In this document: in pieces, positions 1-10,943 of the stretch
Layout of the letters: the number at the start of each line of letters is the position of its first letter
Position numbering within the stretch: the stretch's first letter is position 1
Source of the DNA: an uncultured Oscillospiraceae bacterium
GTDB lineage: Bacteria > Bacillota > Clostridia > Oscillospirales > Oscillospiraceae
Direction: 5' to 3'
DNA: 64,000 nucleotides
Assembly (NCBI GenBank): GCA_934591635.1
Contig: CAKTPI010000004.1
Location: 65,488-129,487 of the forward strand
The notes under the pieces: generated by a model
What the model was told of the DNA's origin: nothing
Databases searched by the model: none
Seen by the model: the letters and a program-made list of their open reading frames with translations, nothing else
Position numbers and translations under genes: made by a program

Positions 1-446
1 CCCACATCACTGGAATTGACCATTTTCTCATAACGGTGCACCCAGGGGACGCCATTATACCACTCGGTAGACCGCGCAGACCAATCATCCACATCCACCA
101 GATGCGCCACCCGATTCACATACGTATTGGTGGTGGCAATATATTCCATGGCTTCCTCGGCGGTCATATCCTGTGCTGTAATGTAAGCAACCCAATCATC
201 CACATAGCCCTTTTCCGTCCGCAGATAGCTCTCGGAAACGCTGCGCAGCACCTCCACGGAGTTGCGGAAGCTATCCAGGCGCACCGCATTCTTTTGATTC
301 ACCACTCTGTGGGAGTAGGTTGCCGCAACCAGGGCGATCCCACCAATCACCAGCAGATTCACCGCAACCAGCATCAGATTTTGATGGATTGCATGGCAAC
401 GCCGGCTGTCACGCGGCGCATTGCTTTTCTTCCCATGAAAAAGCAT
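1..446 (-). CDS. Membrane-anchored sensor protein, N-terminal part (cut by window edge)
   Basis: The frame is open from the ATG at 446 to the left edge, giving about 148 residues. A purine-rich ribosome binding site (AAAGGGGGTG) lies just upstream of the ATG. Residues about 25-45 form one hydrophobic segment (LMLVAVNLLVIGGIALVAA), followed by a polar region with no second membrane segment before the edge. This layout (short cytoplasmic tail, one membrane helix, extracytoplasmic sensing region) is usual for the start of a histidine kinase, GGDEF protein or chemoreceptor. The signalling domain would lie outside the window, so the class cannot be decided. No function is assigned beyond probable sensor. 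Confidence 0.6.
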   Translation of the reverse strand, partial: MLFHGKKSNAPRDSRRCHAIHQNLMLVAVNLLVIGGIALVAATYSHRVVNQKNAVRLDSFRNSVEVLRSVSESYLRTEKGYVDDWVAYITAQDMTAEEAMEYIATTNTYVNRVAHLVDVDDWSARSTEWYNGVPWVHRYEKMVNSSDV

Positions 447-622
447 GCTGCACCCCCTTTTCTGTTTCTATTCTCAAGGCAGCCCCTTCCGTTTGATTTC
501 CACCGGTCATCTGGGCAATTCCTCATAAAGCACCAAATATTATAGCACAGTTCTTTCAATTTTTCAACAGATACACCTGCAGAAGCAAAAGAGCTGTCAT
601 TTTCCCCTTGAAAAATGCAAAG

Positions 623-669
623 AAATAGCCCCTGACCGTTCTTCCTGAGGATTCGGTCAGGGGCTATTT
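623..669. terminator. Strong bidirectional hairpin
   Basis: The arms AAATAGCCCCTGACCG and CGGTCAGGGGCTATTT are perfectly complementary (16 bp) around a 15-nt loop. The A/T tails at both ends would serve as U tracts in either direction. No gene ends directly at it on the plus strand, so its client may be a small unannotated transcript. Confidence 0.7.
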
Positions 670-880
670 CTCACAATTCTTGGGTTCCGGCATTTACGTA
701 ACCTCTGCTTTCTTCAGATTTGGGGTGCTGCCGTTTACTGCATTGGACTCACTCCTTTTCTGTAGCTTCATCATACACGATGATCCCTCTTTTTGCAAGA
801 TGGGATATCCCACAGATTTTCGCGCCAAAGCTTATGAAAAAAGCGAATGGACGGCCTGTCTGAAATATGGTATAATAAAG

Positions 881-908
881 AAGTTGAGCGGTCGAAACCG
901 CTCAACTT
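881..908 (-). terminator. Terminator of the arabinofuranosidase operon
   Basis: The arms AAGTTGAGCGGT and ACCGCTCAACTT are perfect complements with a 4-nt loop. The hairpin sits a few bases after the stop codon of the GH51 gene. The T-rich tract on the minus strand is short. Confidence 0.7.
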
Positions 909-915
909 TTTGCTT

Positions 916-3289
<2,374 letters not shown>

Positions 3290-3333
3290 AGTACTTCCTC
3301 CCTGATTATTTTTAAATTGAAATGGTGCTCCTA

Positions 3334-3999
3334 TCATTTTTCCTTCAAAATTTGAAAGGTGTCCCGATAGCAGTCGATGAGACCGTCCTGCTTCATGCGG
3401 CTTAACTCCCTGGACAGGGCACTGCGGTTGACAAAGAGAAAATCCGCCATATTCTCCCGGGTCATGCCCAGGCTGAAGGGGCCGCTCTCCGGTGCTCTGT
3501 CCTGCAGCAGCGCCATAATTCTGCCCCGCAGGGAGGAAATCGTCAGATAGTCAAGCCTCCGGCGCAGCACCCAGTATTTTGCCGCGATCTCCCGCACCAG
3601 ATTTTCCCGCAGCAGGGCATGGGCCGGGCAGCAATTCGGGCAGCCGCCCATCACCCGCTCAAAGGGCAGCAGGAATACATCGGTGTTTTCTGCCGCAATC
3701 ACATACACCGGGCTTCCCTGCTTTGGGCTTGCCATCAGGATATCGCCCACCAATGCCCCCGGCTCCTGCCAGGCAACCAGGGTGTGCCTTCCGTCCTCTG
3801 TTACCGTCTCTGCCCGCAGCGCCCCGGAGAGTACCACCGCGCAGGCGGTCAGCCGCTGGCCAGCAGGCCACAGCACATGGTTTTTTTCATAGTGAACCAC
3901 ATCGCCCCGGATACATTGCAGCAGGCGCTCCACCGCCGCAGGGGATATTCCGGCAAAAAGGCCGCACCGCAGCAGTGCTTCCCGTTCGGCTTCCGTCAT
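3334..3999 (-). CDS. Crp/Fnr family transcriptional regulator
   Basis: A 221-residue protein. An N-terminal cyclic-nucleotide-binding-like beta barrel (residues about 10-125) is followed by the long dimerisation helix. A C-terminal winged helix contains MTRENMADFLFVNRSALSREL, with the recognition helix around residues 180-200. A CPNCC cluster near residue 130 could bind metal or sense redox state, but it is not the N-terminal cysteine set of classical Fnr. The ATG at 3999 has a GGGGGA site. A consensus promoter lies immediately upstream at 4044-4072. As first gene of the run it probably controls the two downstream genes, the divergent importer, or itself; the effector is unknown. Confidence 0.88.
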   Translation of the reverse strand: MTEAEREALLRCGLFAGISPAAVERLLQCIRGDVVHYEKNHVLWPAGQRLTACAVVLSGALRAETVTEDGRHTLVAWQEPGALVGDILMASPKQGSPVYVIAAENTDVFLLPFERVMGGCPNCCPAHALLRENLVREIAAKYWVLRRRLDYLTISSLRGRIMALLQDRAPESGPFSLGMTRENMADFLFVNRSALSRELSRMKQDGLIDCYRDTFQILKEK

Positions 4000-4043
4000 G
4001 ACATTCCCCCCTGTGTTGCCGGGGCAACAGAACTTCTGGGTTC

Positions 4044-4072
4044 AGTATAGTATAATCCCGGTATAAAGTCAA
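4044..4072 (-). promoter_or_regulatory. Sigma-A promoter for the Crp/Fnr operon
   Basis: On the minus strand TTGACT and TATACT are separated by exactly 17 bp, about 45 bp upstream of the regulator ATG. A plus-strand TATAAT at 4051-4056 overlaps it and may serve the divergent importer operon, so both directions could share control. Confidence 0.7.
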
Positions 4073-4106
4073 TCCGGCAACCGCCGGAGGAGGGAGAAAA
4101 ATAGCC

Positions 4107-5057
4107 ATGAAAAAAAGCCTCAGCGTCTTCTGCCTGCTGCTCCTACTGGCAAATCTGATTTTGCCCTGCTATGGAGAAACGGAGGATATCACCGTTGGCG
4201 CCCTTACCGGCCCCACTGCCATGGGTATGGTGCAGCTGCTGGATGTCCCCTACTATCAGCCTGCCATTTTTGGCGCGGCGGATGAGCTGACGCCCCGCAT
4301 TCTAGCAGACGAAATCGACATTGCCGCTGTCCCTGCCAATCTGGCCGCCACCCTGTACAATAAGACCCAGGGCGGCGTAACTGTGCTGGCCGTTAATGTA
4401 CTGGGAGTGCTGTACATTGGGGAAATGGGCAGTAGCGACATTGCTTCTGTGGCTGATTTGATGGGAAAAACCATTCTCGCCACCGGCAAGGGCTCCACGC
4501 CGGAGTATTTCCTCCGCTATATTCTGACGCAGAACGGCCTTGACCCGGATCAGGACGTGACCCTGGAATGGAAGAGCGAACCCAGTGAGGTCGTTGCGTT
4601 GCTGAACGCCAGGCAATCCGGTATTGCCATGCTGCCGCAGCCCTATGTCACTGCTGCCGCCGGGCAGCTGGGAGACGGCTTCCGCGTTGCCCTATCCCTG
4701 TCCGAGGAGTGGGGCAGGCTGGAAAACGGCACCCAGTGCACCACTGCCGTAGTGCTGGCCCGGACGGAATTTGTAAAGAATCACCCGGAGGAAACCGATG
4801 CTTTTTTGGAGACTCTTGCCGAATCCGTTCAGTGGGTCAACGAAAACCCGGAGGATGCCGGGGCACTCTGCGAGAGCTATGGCATCATCAAAGCCGCCGT
4901 GGCCCAGAAGGCCATCCCCGGCTGCAATCTGGTGTGCATCACGGGCAGCGCCATGAAGGAAGCCCTGAGCGGCTGCCTGCAAGTGATTTATGACCAGAAT
5001 CCCAAGGCAGTCGGCGGCGCAATGCCGGGGAATGACTTCTATTATGGTGCAGCGTAA
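4107..5057 (+). CDS. ABC importer substrate-binding protein, NMT1/SsuA-like
   Basis: A 316-residue protein with an N-terminal signal sequence (residues 1-22; there is a Cys at 21, but the preceding residues are not a good lipobox). The body follows the type-II periplasmic-binding fold of the nitrate/sulfonate/thiamine-precursor group: an early ITVGALTGPTAMG strand-loop, then a DLMGKTILATGKGSTPEYF segment. It captures a small ligand outside the membrane for the permease and ATPase encoded directly downstream. The ligand is not decidable; members of this group bind sulfonates, nitrate, pyrimidine thiamine precursors or riboflavin. GGAGGAGGGAG lies upstream of the ATG. Confidence 0.85.
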   Translation: MKKSLSVFCLLLLLANLILPCYGETEDITVGALTGPTAMGMVQLLDVPYYQPAIFGAADELTPRILADEIDIAAVPANLAATLYNKTQGGVTVLAVNVLGVLYIGEMGSSDIASVADLMGKTILATGKGSTPEYFLRYILTQNGLDPDQDVTLEWKSEPSEVVALLNARQSGIAMLPQPYVTAAAGQLGDGFRVALSLSEEWGRLENGTQCTTAVVLARTEFVKNHPEETDAFLETLAESVQWVNENPEDAGALCESYGIIKAAVAQKAIPGCNLVCITGSAMKEALSGCLQVIYDQNPKAVGGAMPGNDFYYGAA

Positions 5058-5796
5058 GGGGCTGCGGCTGCTCTCCCTCGGGCTTGCGCTGCTTGTCTGG
5101 CAGATTGCCGCTGTGCTTGTGAAGAACAGCCTGCTCCTGGTAGGTCCCTGGGAGGTTGCCCGACGGCTTTGCCAGCTGGTGACGGAAAGCGCCTTTTGGT
5201 CGGCCATCCGATTCAGCTTTTGCCGCATCACCCTGGGCTTTTTCCTGGGCTTTGGAGTAAGCCTGCTGCTGGCGGTGCTGGCTGCCCGGTTTCCGGTCGC
5301 CGAAATTCTCCTGGCTCCTTACATGACCGCCGTCAAGACCGTACCGGTGGCCTCGTTTATCGTCATGGCCCTGCTGTGGCTTTCCGGGCAGCGGATCAAT
5401 GTCTTCATTTCCTTTTTGATGGTGCTGCCGGTACTGTACTCCAATTTTCTTCAGGGGCTCCGGGCAGCAGATCCTCAGCTGAAGGAAATGGCCCGCGTGT
5501 TTCGTATGTCCCCGCTGAACCAGGTGCGAGGAATTTATGCCCCGGCCCTGCGGCCCTACTGCCTGTCCGCCTGCCAGTCCGCCCTGGGACTCTGCTGGAA
5601 AGCCGGTGTTGCAGCGGAGGTCATCGGTGTTTGCAGCGGCAGCATGGGCGGGATGCTCTATGATGCCAAAATCTATTTGGAGCTGGACAGCCTCTTTGCC
5701 TGGACAGCAGTTATCGTGGCTGTCAGTGTGTGCTTCGAACGGCTATTCCTGCGGCTGCTCTCTGCTCTCTTTCACCGGATGGAGGGCTGTGTATGA
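5044..5796 (+). CDS. ABC importer permease, BPD_transp_1 family
   Basis: About 250 residues with roughly six membrane segments. The cytoplasmic EAA-type loop is seen in the region GLRAADPQLKEMARVFRMSP. It forms the channel of the importer with the upstream binding protein and downstream ATPase. The start is uncertain: in-frame ATGs occur at 4990, 5032 and 5044. The one at 5044 is preferred because GGGGA lies about 12 nt upstream and the hydrophobic region begins soon after. The gene overlaps the end of the binding-protein gene by 14 bp, so translational coupling is expected. Confidence 0.85.
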   Translation: MVQRKGLRLLSLGLALLVWQIAAVLVKNSLLLVGPWEVARRLCQLVTESAFWSAIRFSFCRITLGFFLGFGVSLLLAVLAARFPVAEILLAPYMTAVKTVPVASFIVMALLWLSGQRINVFISFLMVLPVLYSNFLQGLRAADPQLKEMARVFRMSPLNQVRGIYAPALRPYCLSACQSALGLCWKAGVAAEVIGVCSGSMGGMLYDAKIYLELDSLFAWTAVIVAVSVCFERLFLRLLSALFHRMEGCV

Positions 5797-6371
5797 GCAT
5801 TTTGATTCAAGATGTTTTTAAAAGCTATAATGGCCGGCCGGTGCTGCGCGGCGTAAGCTGTGAAATCCCGTCCGGCAGCCGTTGGGCCATTCTGGCCCCC
5901 TCCGGGGCAGGAAAAACCACCCTGCTGCGGCTGCTGCTGGGTCTGGAAGCGCCGGACAGCGGCCATATTTCCGGCGTTCCCCGGGCAGCCGTTCTGTTTC
6001 AGGAGAACCGGCTGCTTTCCAGATGCAGTGCCATCCGGAATCTCCGGATGACCGTTCCCCAGGCGGAGCAGGAAATCCCTGTCCTGCTCACCGCCTTGGG
6101 GCTTGACCAGGCCAGTCAGGAAAAGCCCGTCTGCCAGCTCTCCGGTGGTCAGGCCCGCCGGGTTGCCCTGGCCCGGGCTCTGCTGGCCCCCGGCGCCCTG
6201 CTGATCCTGGACGAGCCCTTCACCGGTCTGGATGAGGAGACCCATCTTCTGGCTGCCCGGTGCATCCAAAGCAGTCTGCGAAACCGCACACTGCTGCTGG
6301 TTACCCACCGCACCGAGGATTTGCCCCTGCTGGGCATTCGGCAATGCATCCATCTTCCATCATGGAATTGA
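5793..6371 (+). CDS. ABC importer ATPase
   Basis: A 192-residue nucleotide-binding protein, short for the SsuB/ThiZ group (usually about 240). Walker A APSGAGKTT is at 35-43, the signature LSGGQ at 116-120, Walker B LLILDEP at 136-142, and the switch His at about 172, so all catalytic motifs are present. The missing length is C-terminal. The ATG at 5793 overlaps the permease stop in an ATGA, which decides the start. It energises the importer of the two preceding genes. The operon ends at the hairpin at 6376. Confidence 0.88.
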   Translation: MSILIQDVFKSYNGRPVLRGVSCEIPSGSRWAILAPSGAGKTTLLRLLLGLEAPDSGHISGVPRAAVLFQENRLLSRCSAIRNLRMTVPQAEQEIPVLLTALGLDQASQEKPVCQLSGGQARRVALARALLAPGALLILDEPFTGLDEETHLLAARCIQSSLRNRTLLLVTHRTEDLPLLGIRQCIHLPSWN

Positions 6372-6375
6372 CAAC

Positions 6376-6406
6376 AAACGGGCTGCCTCTGCGAGGCAGC
6401 CCGTTT
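6376..6406. terminator. Bidirectional terminator between ABC importer and carB
   Basis: The arms AAACGGGCTGCCT and AGGCAGCCCGTTT are perfect complements with a 5-nt loop, placed between two convergent genes. Stems ending in A and T runs allow function in both directions. Confidence 0.8.
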
Positions 6407-6418
6407 ACTATGGGGTTA

Positions 6419-9400
6419 TTATCCGTTTACACTGGAGCGGATAGTGGAGATATCAGGGATAACCTCCTCCAGGGCGTCCAGCAGGATTCTGGCGGTGTCC
6501 AGGGAAGTGAACATATTCACGCCGTTCTGGACAGCGCAGCGCCGGATGGCAACGCCGTCATCGTAGTGGATGCCAGAGGAAATCGCCCGGGTGTTGATGA
6601 TATAGCTGACGTAGCCTGCCCGGATGGAATCCAGAAGTTCATTGCTGCCATCGCTGAGCTTTCGCCGCACCCGGGTACGGATGCCATGGCTCTTGAGGAA
6701 GTTGGCAGTGCCCTCGGTGGCCTCGATGTTAAAGCCCAGGCGGTAGAACCGCTCTGCCAGAGGCAACCCCTCCAGCTTATCCTCATCCGCCAAAGTGATG
6801 ATCACCGTGCCGTAATCCTTCATTTTGATGCCGGAGGCCTGCAGGGCCTTGTACAGTGCCCGTTTCAGATCCCGGTCATAACCAATGGCCTCACCGGTGG
6901 ATTTCATTTCCGGGGACAGATAGGCATCCATGCCTGTGAGCTTGGCAAAGGAGAAGGCCGGGGCTTTGACATACCACCGATCTGCCTTGGGGTGAGAATT
7001 GCAGTCAATGCCCTGGTCGGCAAGGCTGATGCCCAGCATGACCTTGGTGGCAATGGCGACCAGATTCACGCCGGCAGACTTGGACAGGAAGGGAACGGAA
7101 CGGGAAGCCCGAGGATTGACCTCGATCACATACACCCGGTCCTGGGAATCCACGATAAACTGAATGTTGAACAGGCCGCGGATTCCAATGCCGATGCCCA
7201 GCCTTGTGGTGTAATCCACAATGGTCTGCTTTACATCCTTGGACAGGGTAAAGGGTGGGAATACAGAGATAGAATCGCCGGAGTGGACGCCGGTGCGCTC
7301 CACCAGTTCCATGATGCCGGGGAGATATACCTGCACGCCGTCGCAGATAGCATCCACCTCTACCTCACGGCCTACCACATATTTGTCGATGAGCACCGGC
7401 TTCTTTTCATCGATTTCCACCGCGTTTTTCAGATAGCGGCGGAGCATTCCCTCATTTGCAACGATTTCCATGGCTCTGCCGCCCAGCACAAAGCTGGGAC
7501 GCACCAGGGCGGGATAACCGATTGCTGCGGCAGCCGCCACACCCTGCTCAATGTTTGTCACCGCCTCGCCCTTGGGATTGGGAATGCGCAGAGACTTGAT
7601 CACTGCGTCAAAAGCATCCCGGTTTTCCGCCTTCTCAATGGCGTCACAGTCGGTGCCAATGATCTGCACCCCCCGGTCATGGAGGCTCTGGGCCAGATTC
7701 ACCGCCGTCTGGCCGCCCAGGGTGGCAATGACACCCAGCGGCTGCTCCAGATGGATGATATTCATTACATCCTCCGTGGTCAGCGGCTCAAAATACAGCT
7801 TATTCGCCGTGGAATAGTCGGTGGACACCGTCTCGGGGTTATTGTTGATGACAATTGCCTCATAGCCCAGGCGGCGGATGGTATGCACCGCGTGGACAGT
7901 GGAATAGTCGAACTCCACGCCCTGGCCGATCCGGATCGGGCCGGAACCCAGGACGATGATCTTGGGTCTATCCGTCACCATGGATTCATTTTCCTCGGCA
8001 TAGGTGGAGTAAAAATAGGGCACATAGCTTTCAAACTCGCTGGCGCAGGTATCGATCATCTTGTACACAGGATAGATGTTGTTCTCTGTGCGCAGCTGGT
8101 ACACCGCATCCTCCCCCTGCTTCCACAGCTCGGCGACATAGGCGTCGGAAAAGCCCAGTCGCTTTGCCTCACTCAGAATGTCCAAATTCCCGGGTGCTGC
8201 CTCCACTTCCCTTTCAAAATCCACAATGTGCTTGATTTTATCCAGAAAGAACATATCGATCTGGGTGATGTCGCAAATCAGCGAGGCATCCACCCCCATC
8301 CACATCAACTGAGAAATGGCATACAGCCGGTCATCGGTGCCCTCTTTGATATAGTCCAGCAGCTCCTCCACCGTCATGTGATCGGTGTCAAATTTTGCCA
8401 TGTGCAGGTGGTTCTTGTTGTCCTCCAGGGAGCGGATGGCCTTCAGCAGGCTTTCTTCAAAGCAGCGGCCCACGCTCATGGTCTCGCCGGTGGCCTTCAT
8501 CTGAGTGGAAAGCTGGTTCTGGGCCGCCGGGAATTTATCAAAGGGGAACCGGGGCATTTTGGTCACGACATAGTCAAGGCTGGGTTCAAAGCAGGCAGGG
8601 GTGTTGGCAAGCTGGATTTCATCCAAAGTCATGCCCACTGCGATTTTGGCGGAAACCCTTGCAATGGGGTAGCCGGTTGCCTTGGAGGCCAGGGCAGAGG
8701 AGCGGGATACCCGCGGGTTGACCTCAATTACATAGTAGCGGAAGGAATGGGGATCCAGAGCAAACTGCACATTGCACCCGCCCTTTACCTCCAGCGCCCG
8801 GATGATCCGCAGGGCAGCATCCCGAAGCATGTGGTATTCTTTATTGGTCAGGGTCTGACTGGGAGCCACTACGATGGAGTCGCCGGTGTGGATGCCCACA
8901 GGATCCAGGTTTTCCATATTGCACACGGTGATGGCCGTATCGTTGGCATCCCGGATGACCTCGTACTCAATTTCCTTATAGCCCTTGATGCTCTTTTCCA
9001 CCAGCACCTGATGCACCGGTGACAGCGTCAGGGCGTTTTTCATCATCTCCCGCAGCTCATCTTCCGAATAGGCAAAGCCGCCGCCGGTACCGCCCAGGGT
9101 AAACGCCGGACGAAGGATGACAGGATAGCCGATTTCCTTGGCCGCGCTGACCGCCTCTTCCACCGAATAGGTGATCTGGCTCGGCACCACCGGCTCGCCA
9201 ATCTGCTGGCACAGCTCCTTGAAAAGCTCCCGATCCTCGGCCCGCTCGATGCTGGCCGCGTCCGTGCCCAACAGTTCGATTTCGCACTCCTCCAGCACGC
9301 CCTTTTTGGACAGCTGCATGGCAAGGTTCAGGCCCGTCTGGCCGCCGATGCCGGGGACGATGGCGTCCGGCCGCTCATAGCGGCAGATACGGGCCAGGTA

Positions 9401-9616
9401 CTCCAGGGTCAGCGGCTCCATGTACACCTTGTCCGCAACAGAAGTATCCGTCATGATGGTTGCCGGATTGGAGTTTGCCAGGATCACCTGGTAACCCTCC
9501 TCCTTCAAAGCAAGGCATGCCTGGGTGCCGGCATAGTCAAACTCCGCCGCCTGACCAATGACGATGGGGCCGGAGCCGATGACCAGCACCTTCTTAATAT
9601 CCGTTCTTTTGGGCAT
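6419..9616 (-). CDS. carB: Carbamoyl-phosphate synthase, large subunit
   Basis: A 1065-residue protein, close to the usual 1070. Two homologous ATP-grasp halves are visible: the first begins [23 protein letters not shown], the second begins near residue 555 with [22 protein letters not shown]. Paired signatures such as [20 protein letters not shown] and [19 protein letters not shown] are intact. The C-terminal 120 residues are the MGS-like allosteric domain. It makes carbamoyl phosphate from bicarbonate, ATP and ammonia channelled from CarA, for pyrimidines and arginine. Its start overlaps the carA stop by 23 bp, so translation is probably coupled. Confidence 0.97.
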   Translation of the reverse strand: MPKRTDIKKVLVIGSGPIVIGQAAEFDYAGTQACLALKEEGYQVILANSNPATIMTDTSVADKVYMEPLTLEYLARICRYERPDAIVPGIGGQTGLNLAMQLSKKGVLEECEIELLGTDAASIERAEDRELFKELCQQIGEPVVPSQITYSVEEAVSAAKEIGYPVILRPAFTLGGTGGGFAYSEDELREMMKNALTLSPVHQVLVEKSIKGYKEIEYEVIRDANDTAITVCNMENLDPVGIHTGDSIVVAPSQTLTNKEYHMLRDAALRIIRALEVKGGCNVQFALDPHSFRYYVIEVNPRVSRSSALASKATGYPIARVSAKIAVGMTLDEIQLANTPACFEPSLDYVVTKMPRFPFDKFPAAQNQLSTQMKATGETMSVGRCFEESLLKAIRSLEDNKNHLHMAKFDTDHMTVEELLDYIKEGTDDRLYAISQLMWMGVDASLICDITQIDMFFLDKIKHIVDFEREVEAAPGNLDILSEAKRLGFSDAYVAELWKQGEDAVYQLRTENNIYPVYKMIDTCASEFESYVPYFYSTYAEENESMVTDRPKIIVLGSGPIRIGQGVEFDYSTVHAVHTIRRLGYEAIVINNNPETVSTDYSTANKLYFEPLTTEDVMNIIHLEQPLGVIATLGGQTAVNLAQSLHDRGVQIIGTDCDAIEKAENRDAFDAVIKSLRIPNPKGEAVTNIEQGVAAAAAIGYPALVRPSFVLGGRAMEIVANEGMLRRYLKNAVEIDEKKPVLIDKYVVGREVEVDAICDGVQVYLPGIMELVERTGVHSGDSISVFPPFTLSKDVKQTIVDYTTRLGIGIGIRGLFNIQFIVDSQDRVYVIEVNPRASRSVPFLSKSAGVNLVAIATKVMLGISLADQGIDCNSHPKADRWYVKAPAFSFAKLTGMDAYLSPEMKSTGEAIGYDRDLKRALYKALQASGIKMKDYGTVIITLADEDKLEGLPLAERFYRLGFNIEATEGTANFLKSHGIRTRVRRKLSDGSNELLDSIRAGYVSYIINTRAISSGIHYDDGVAIRRCAVQNGVNMFTSLDTARILLDALEEVIPDISTIRSSVNG

Positions 9617-10703
9617 GACCCTTCGCCTCCTTCATGTAGTCTGCGAAATGGCCGAACAGGTACTGGCTGTCCTGGGGGCCGGGGGCACTTTCCGGATGGT
9701 ACTGAACAGAGAACACCCGATCCTCCGGGCATTCGGCCCCCTCCACGGTGCCATCCAGCAAGTTCACATGGGTGATTTGCAGCGGAGAATTTTCCAGGCT
9801 CTCCGGGACGACAGCGTAGCTGTGGTTCTGGGAAGTCATCTCAATTTTTCCGGTCAGCAAGTTCTTCACCGGATGGTTGCCGCCACGGTGACCGAACTTC
9901 AGCTTATAGGTTTTGCCGCCATAGGCAAGGCTGAGAATCTGATGCCCCAGGCAGATGCCGAAGATGGGCACCTTGCCGATCAGCGTCTTCACCGTCCGGG
10001 TCACCTCCGGCACATCCTCCGGGTCGCCTGGGCCATTGGAGAGGAACACCCCATCCGGCTTCATGAAGAGGATCTCCTCCGCCGGAGTATCAAAGGGAAC
10101 GATGGTCACATTGCAGCCGAAATGGTTCAGGCTGCGAATGATATTCAGCTTGATGCCGCAATCAATGGCCACCACATGGTACTTGGCGTCCGCCGTGCGG
10201 GAATACCAGCGCTTTTTGCAGCTGACCCGGCGCACCGCGTCATGGGGCACCGGCGTGGCCGCAATGATGGCCAATGCCTCCTCCACAGTCTTTTCCGGGG
10301 TCGTGATCAGCACCCGCCGGCTGCCTAAGTTCCGGATACTGCGAGCCAGCCGCCGGGTATCAATGCCGGAAATGGCAGGGATGTTGTCCTCCTCCAGCAG
10401 TTCCGCCAAAGACTTGACACAGCGGTAATTGGATGGCATATCATTATAGTCGTACACCGCCAACGCTCCAATACTGGGGATCTTGCACTCGTAATCCTCT
10501 TCACAGATACCGTAGTTTCCGATCAGGGGGTAGGTCATCACCACCATCTGGTCGGTGTAGCTGAGGTCGGACACGATTTCCTGGTAGCCTGCCATAGAGG
10601 TATTGAATACGATTTCGCATATCCGGTCCTCCCGGCTGCCAAAGGCATAGCCATAGTATTCGCTTCCGTCCTCCAAAACGATTTTTCGGTCAAATTGTCT
10701 CAT
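9594..10703 (-). CDS. carA: Carbamoyl-phosphate synthase, small (glutaminase) subunit
   Basis: A 369-residue protein. The N-terminal CPSase small-chain domain is followed by a class I glutamine amidotransferase. The nucleophile Cys is in GICLGHQ at about 251, and the His-Glu pair is in YHPES at about 336 and 338. It hydrolyses glutamine and passes ammonia to CarB. The ATG at 10703 is preferred because AGGAGG lies 4 nt upstream and the protein then begins like other CarA proteins. An in-frame ATG at 10766 would start inside the leader hairpin. Expression is probably set by the promoter at 10791-10819 and the leader hairpin between them. Confidence 0.96.
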   Translation of the reverse strand: MRQFDRKIVLEDGSEYYGYAFGSREDRICEIVFNTSMAGYQEIVSDLSYTDQMVVMTYPLIGNYGICEEDYECKIPSIGALAVYDYNDMPSNYRCVKSLAELLEEDNIPAISGIDTRRLARSIRNLGSRRVLITTPEKTVEEALAIIAATPVPHDAVRRVSCKKRWYSRTADAKYHVVAIDCGIKLNIIRSLNHFGCNVTIVPFDTPAEEILFMKPDGVFLSNGPGDPEDVPEVTRTVKTLIGKVPIFGICLGHQILSLAYGGKTYKLKFGHRGGNHPVKNLLTGKIEMTSQNHSYAVVPESLENSPLQITHVNLLDGTVEGAECPEDRVFSVQYHPESAPGPQDSQYLFGHFADYMKEAKGHAQKNGY

Positions 10704-10724
10704 GGTTCCTCCTCTTCCGCAGAC

Positions 10725-10772
10725 AAAAAGAGCACTCACGAACAGTGGGAAAAACCCGATGCTCATGAGCGC
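10725..10772 (-). promoter_or_regulatory. Terminator-like leader hairpin upstream of carA (candidate attenuator)
   Basis: Between promoter and carA the minus-strand RNA can fold a long imperfect stem: GCGCUCAUGAGCA pairs with UGUUCGUGAGUGC, followed by GGG/CCC, with a five-U loop. CUUUUUG follows immediately, which is the form of an intrinsic terminator. A terminator in the leader of a pyrimidine gene suggests attenuation. The usual PyrR binding-loop consensus was not recognised. The 5' end of the leader carries GAGCA, which could compete for the UGCUC at the foot of the stem. Confidence 0.55.
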
Positions 10773-10790
10773 CCTTGCTCGTTAAAGCGG

Positions 10791-10819
10791 ATTATACCAT
10801 GGTGCAGAAACGTTGTCAA
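10791..10819 (-). promoter_or_regulatory. Consensus sigma-A promoter of carAB
   Basis: Perfect TTGACA and TATAAT on the minus strand with a 17-bp spacer. Predicted transcription starts about 80 nt upstream of the carA ATG. Confidence 0.88.
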
Positions 10820-10943
10820 TTTGACAAAAAAGGAGAAAATGCGTTTCCCATCCAGTTGTTTTTTTATTCATTTTAATAGTATTGCCCCGCTTTTTTATTC
10901 ATGTATCCAGTATATTATTCAAAAAATATGAATATTTATAAAT

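Larger units (their letters stand above)
447..915. other. Intergenic stretch with two terminator hairpins, no gene seen
   Basis: No convincing coding frame with a ribosome binding site is seen here. The stretch lies upstream of the left-edge gene and downstream of the arabinofuranosidase gene. It contains the two hairpins annotated separately at 623-669 and 881-908. Confidence 0.6.

Noticed and set aside
6260..9022. 920-codon open frame on the plus strand
   Set aside because: Antisense to carB along its whole length, with no recognisable domain and a His/Gly-rich composition.
10704..10766. N-terminally extended CarA from the ATG at 10766
   Set aside because: The extension would be encoded by the leader hairpin. 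The ATG at 10703 has AGGAGG and gives the usual CarA start.
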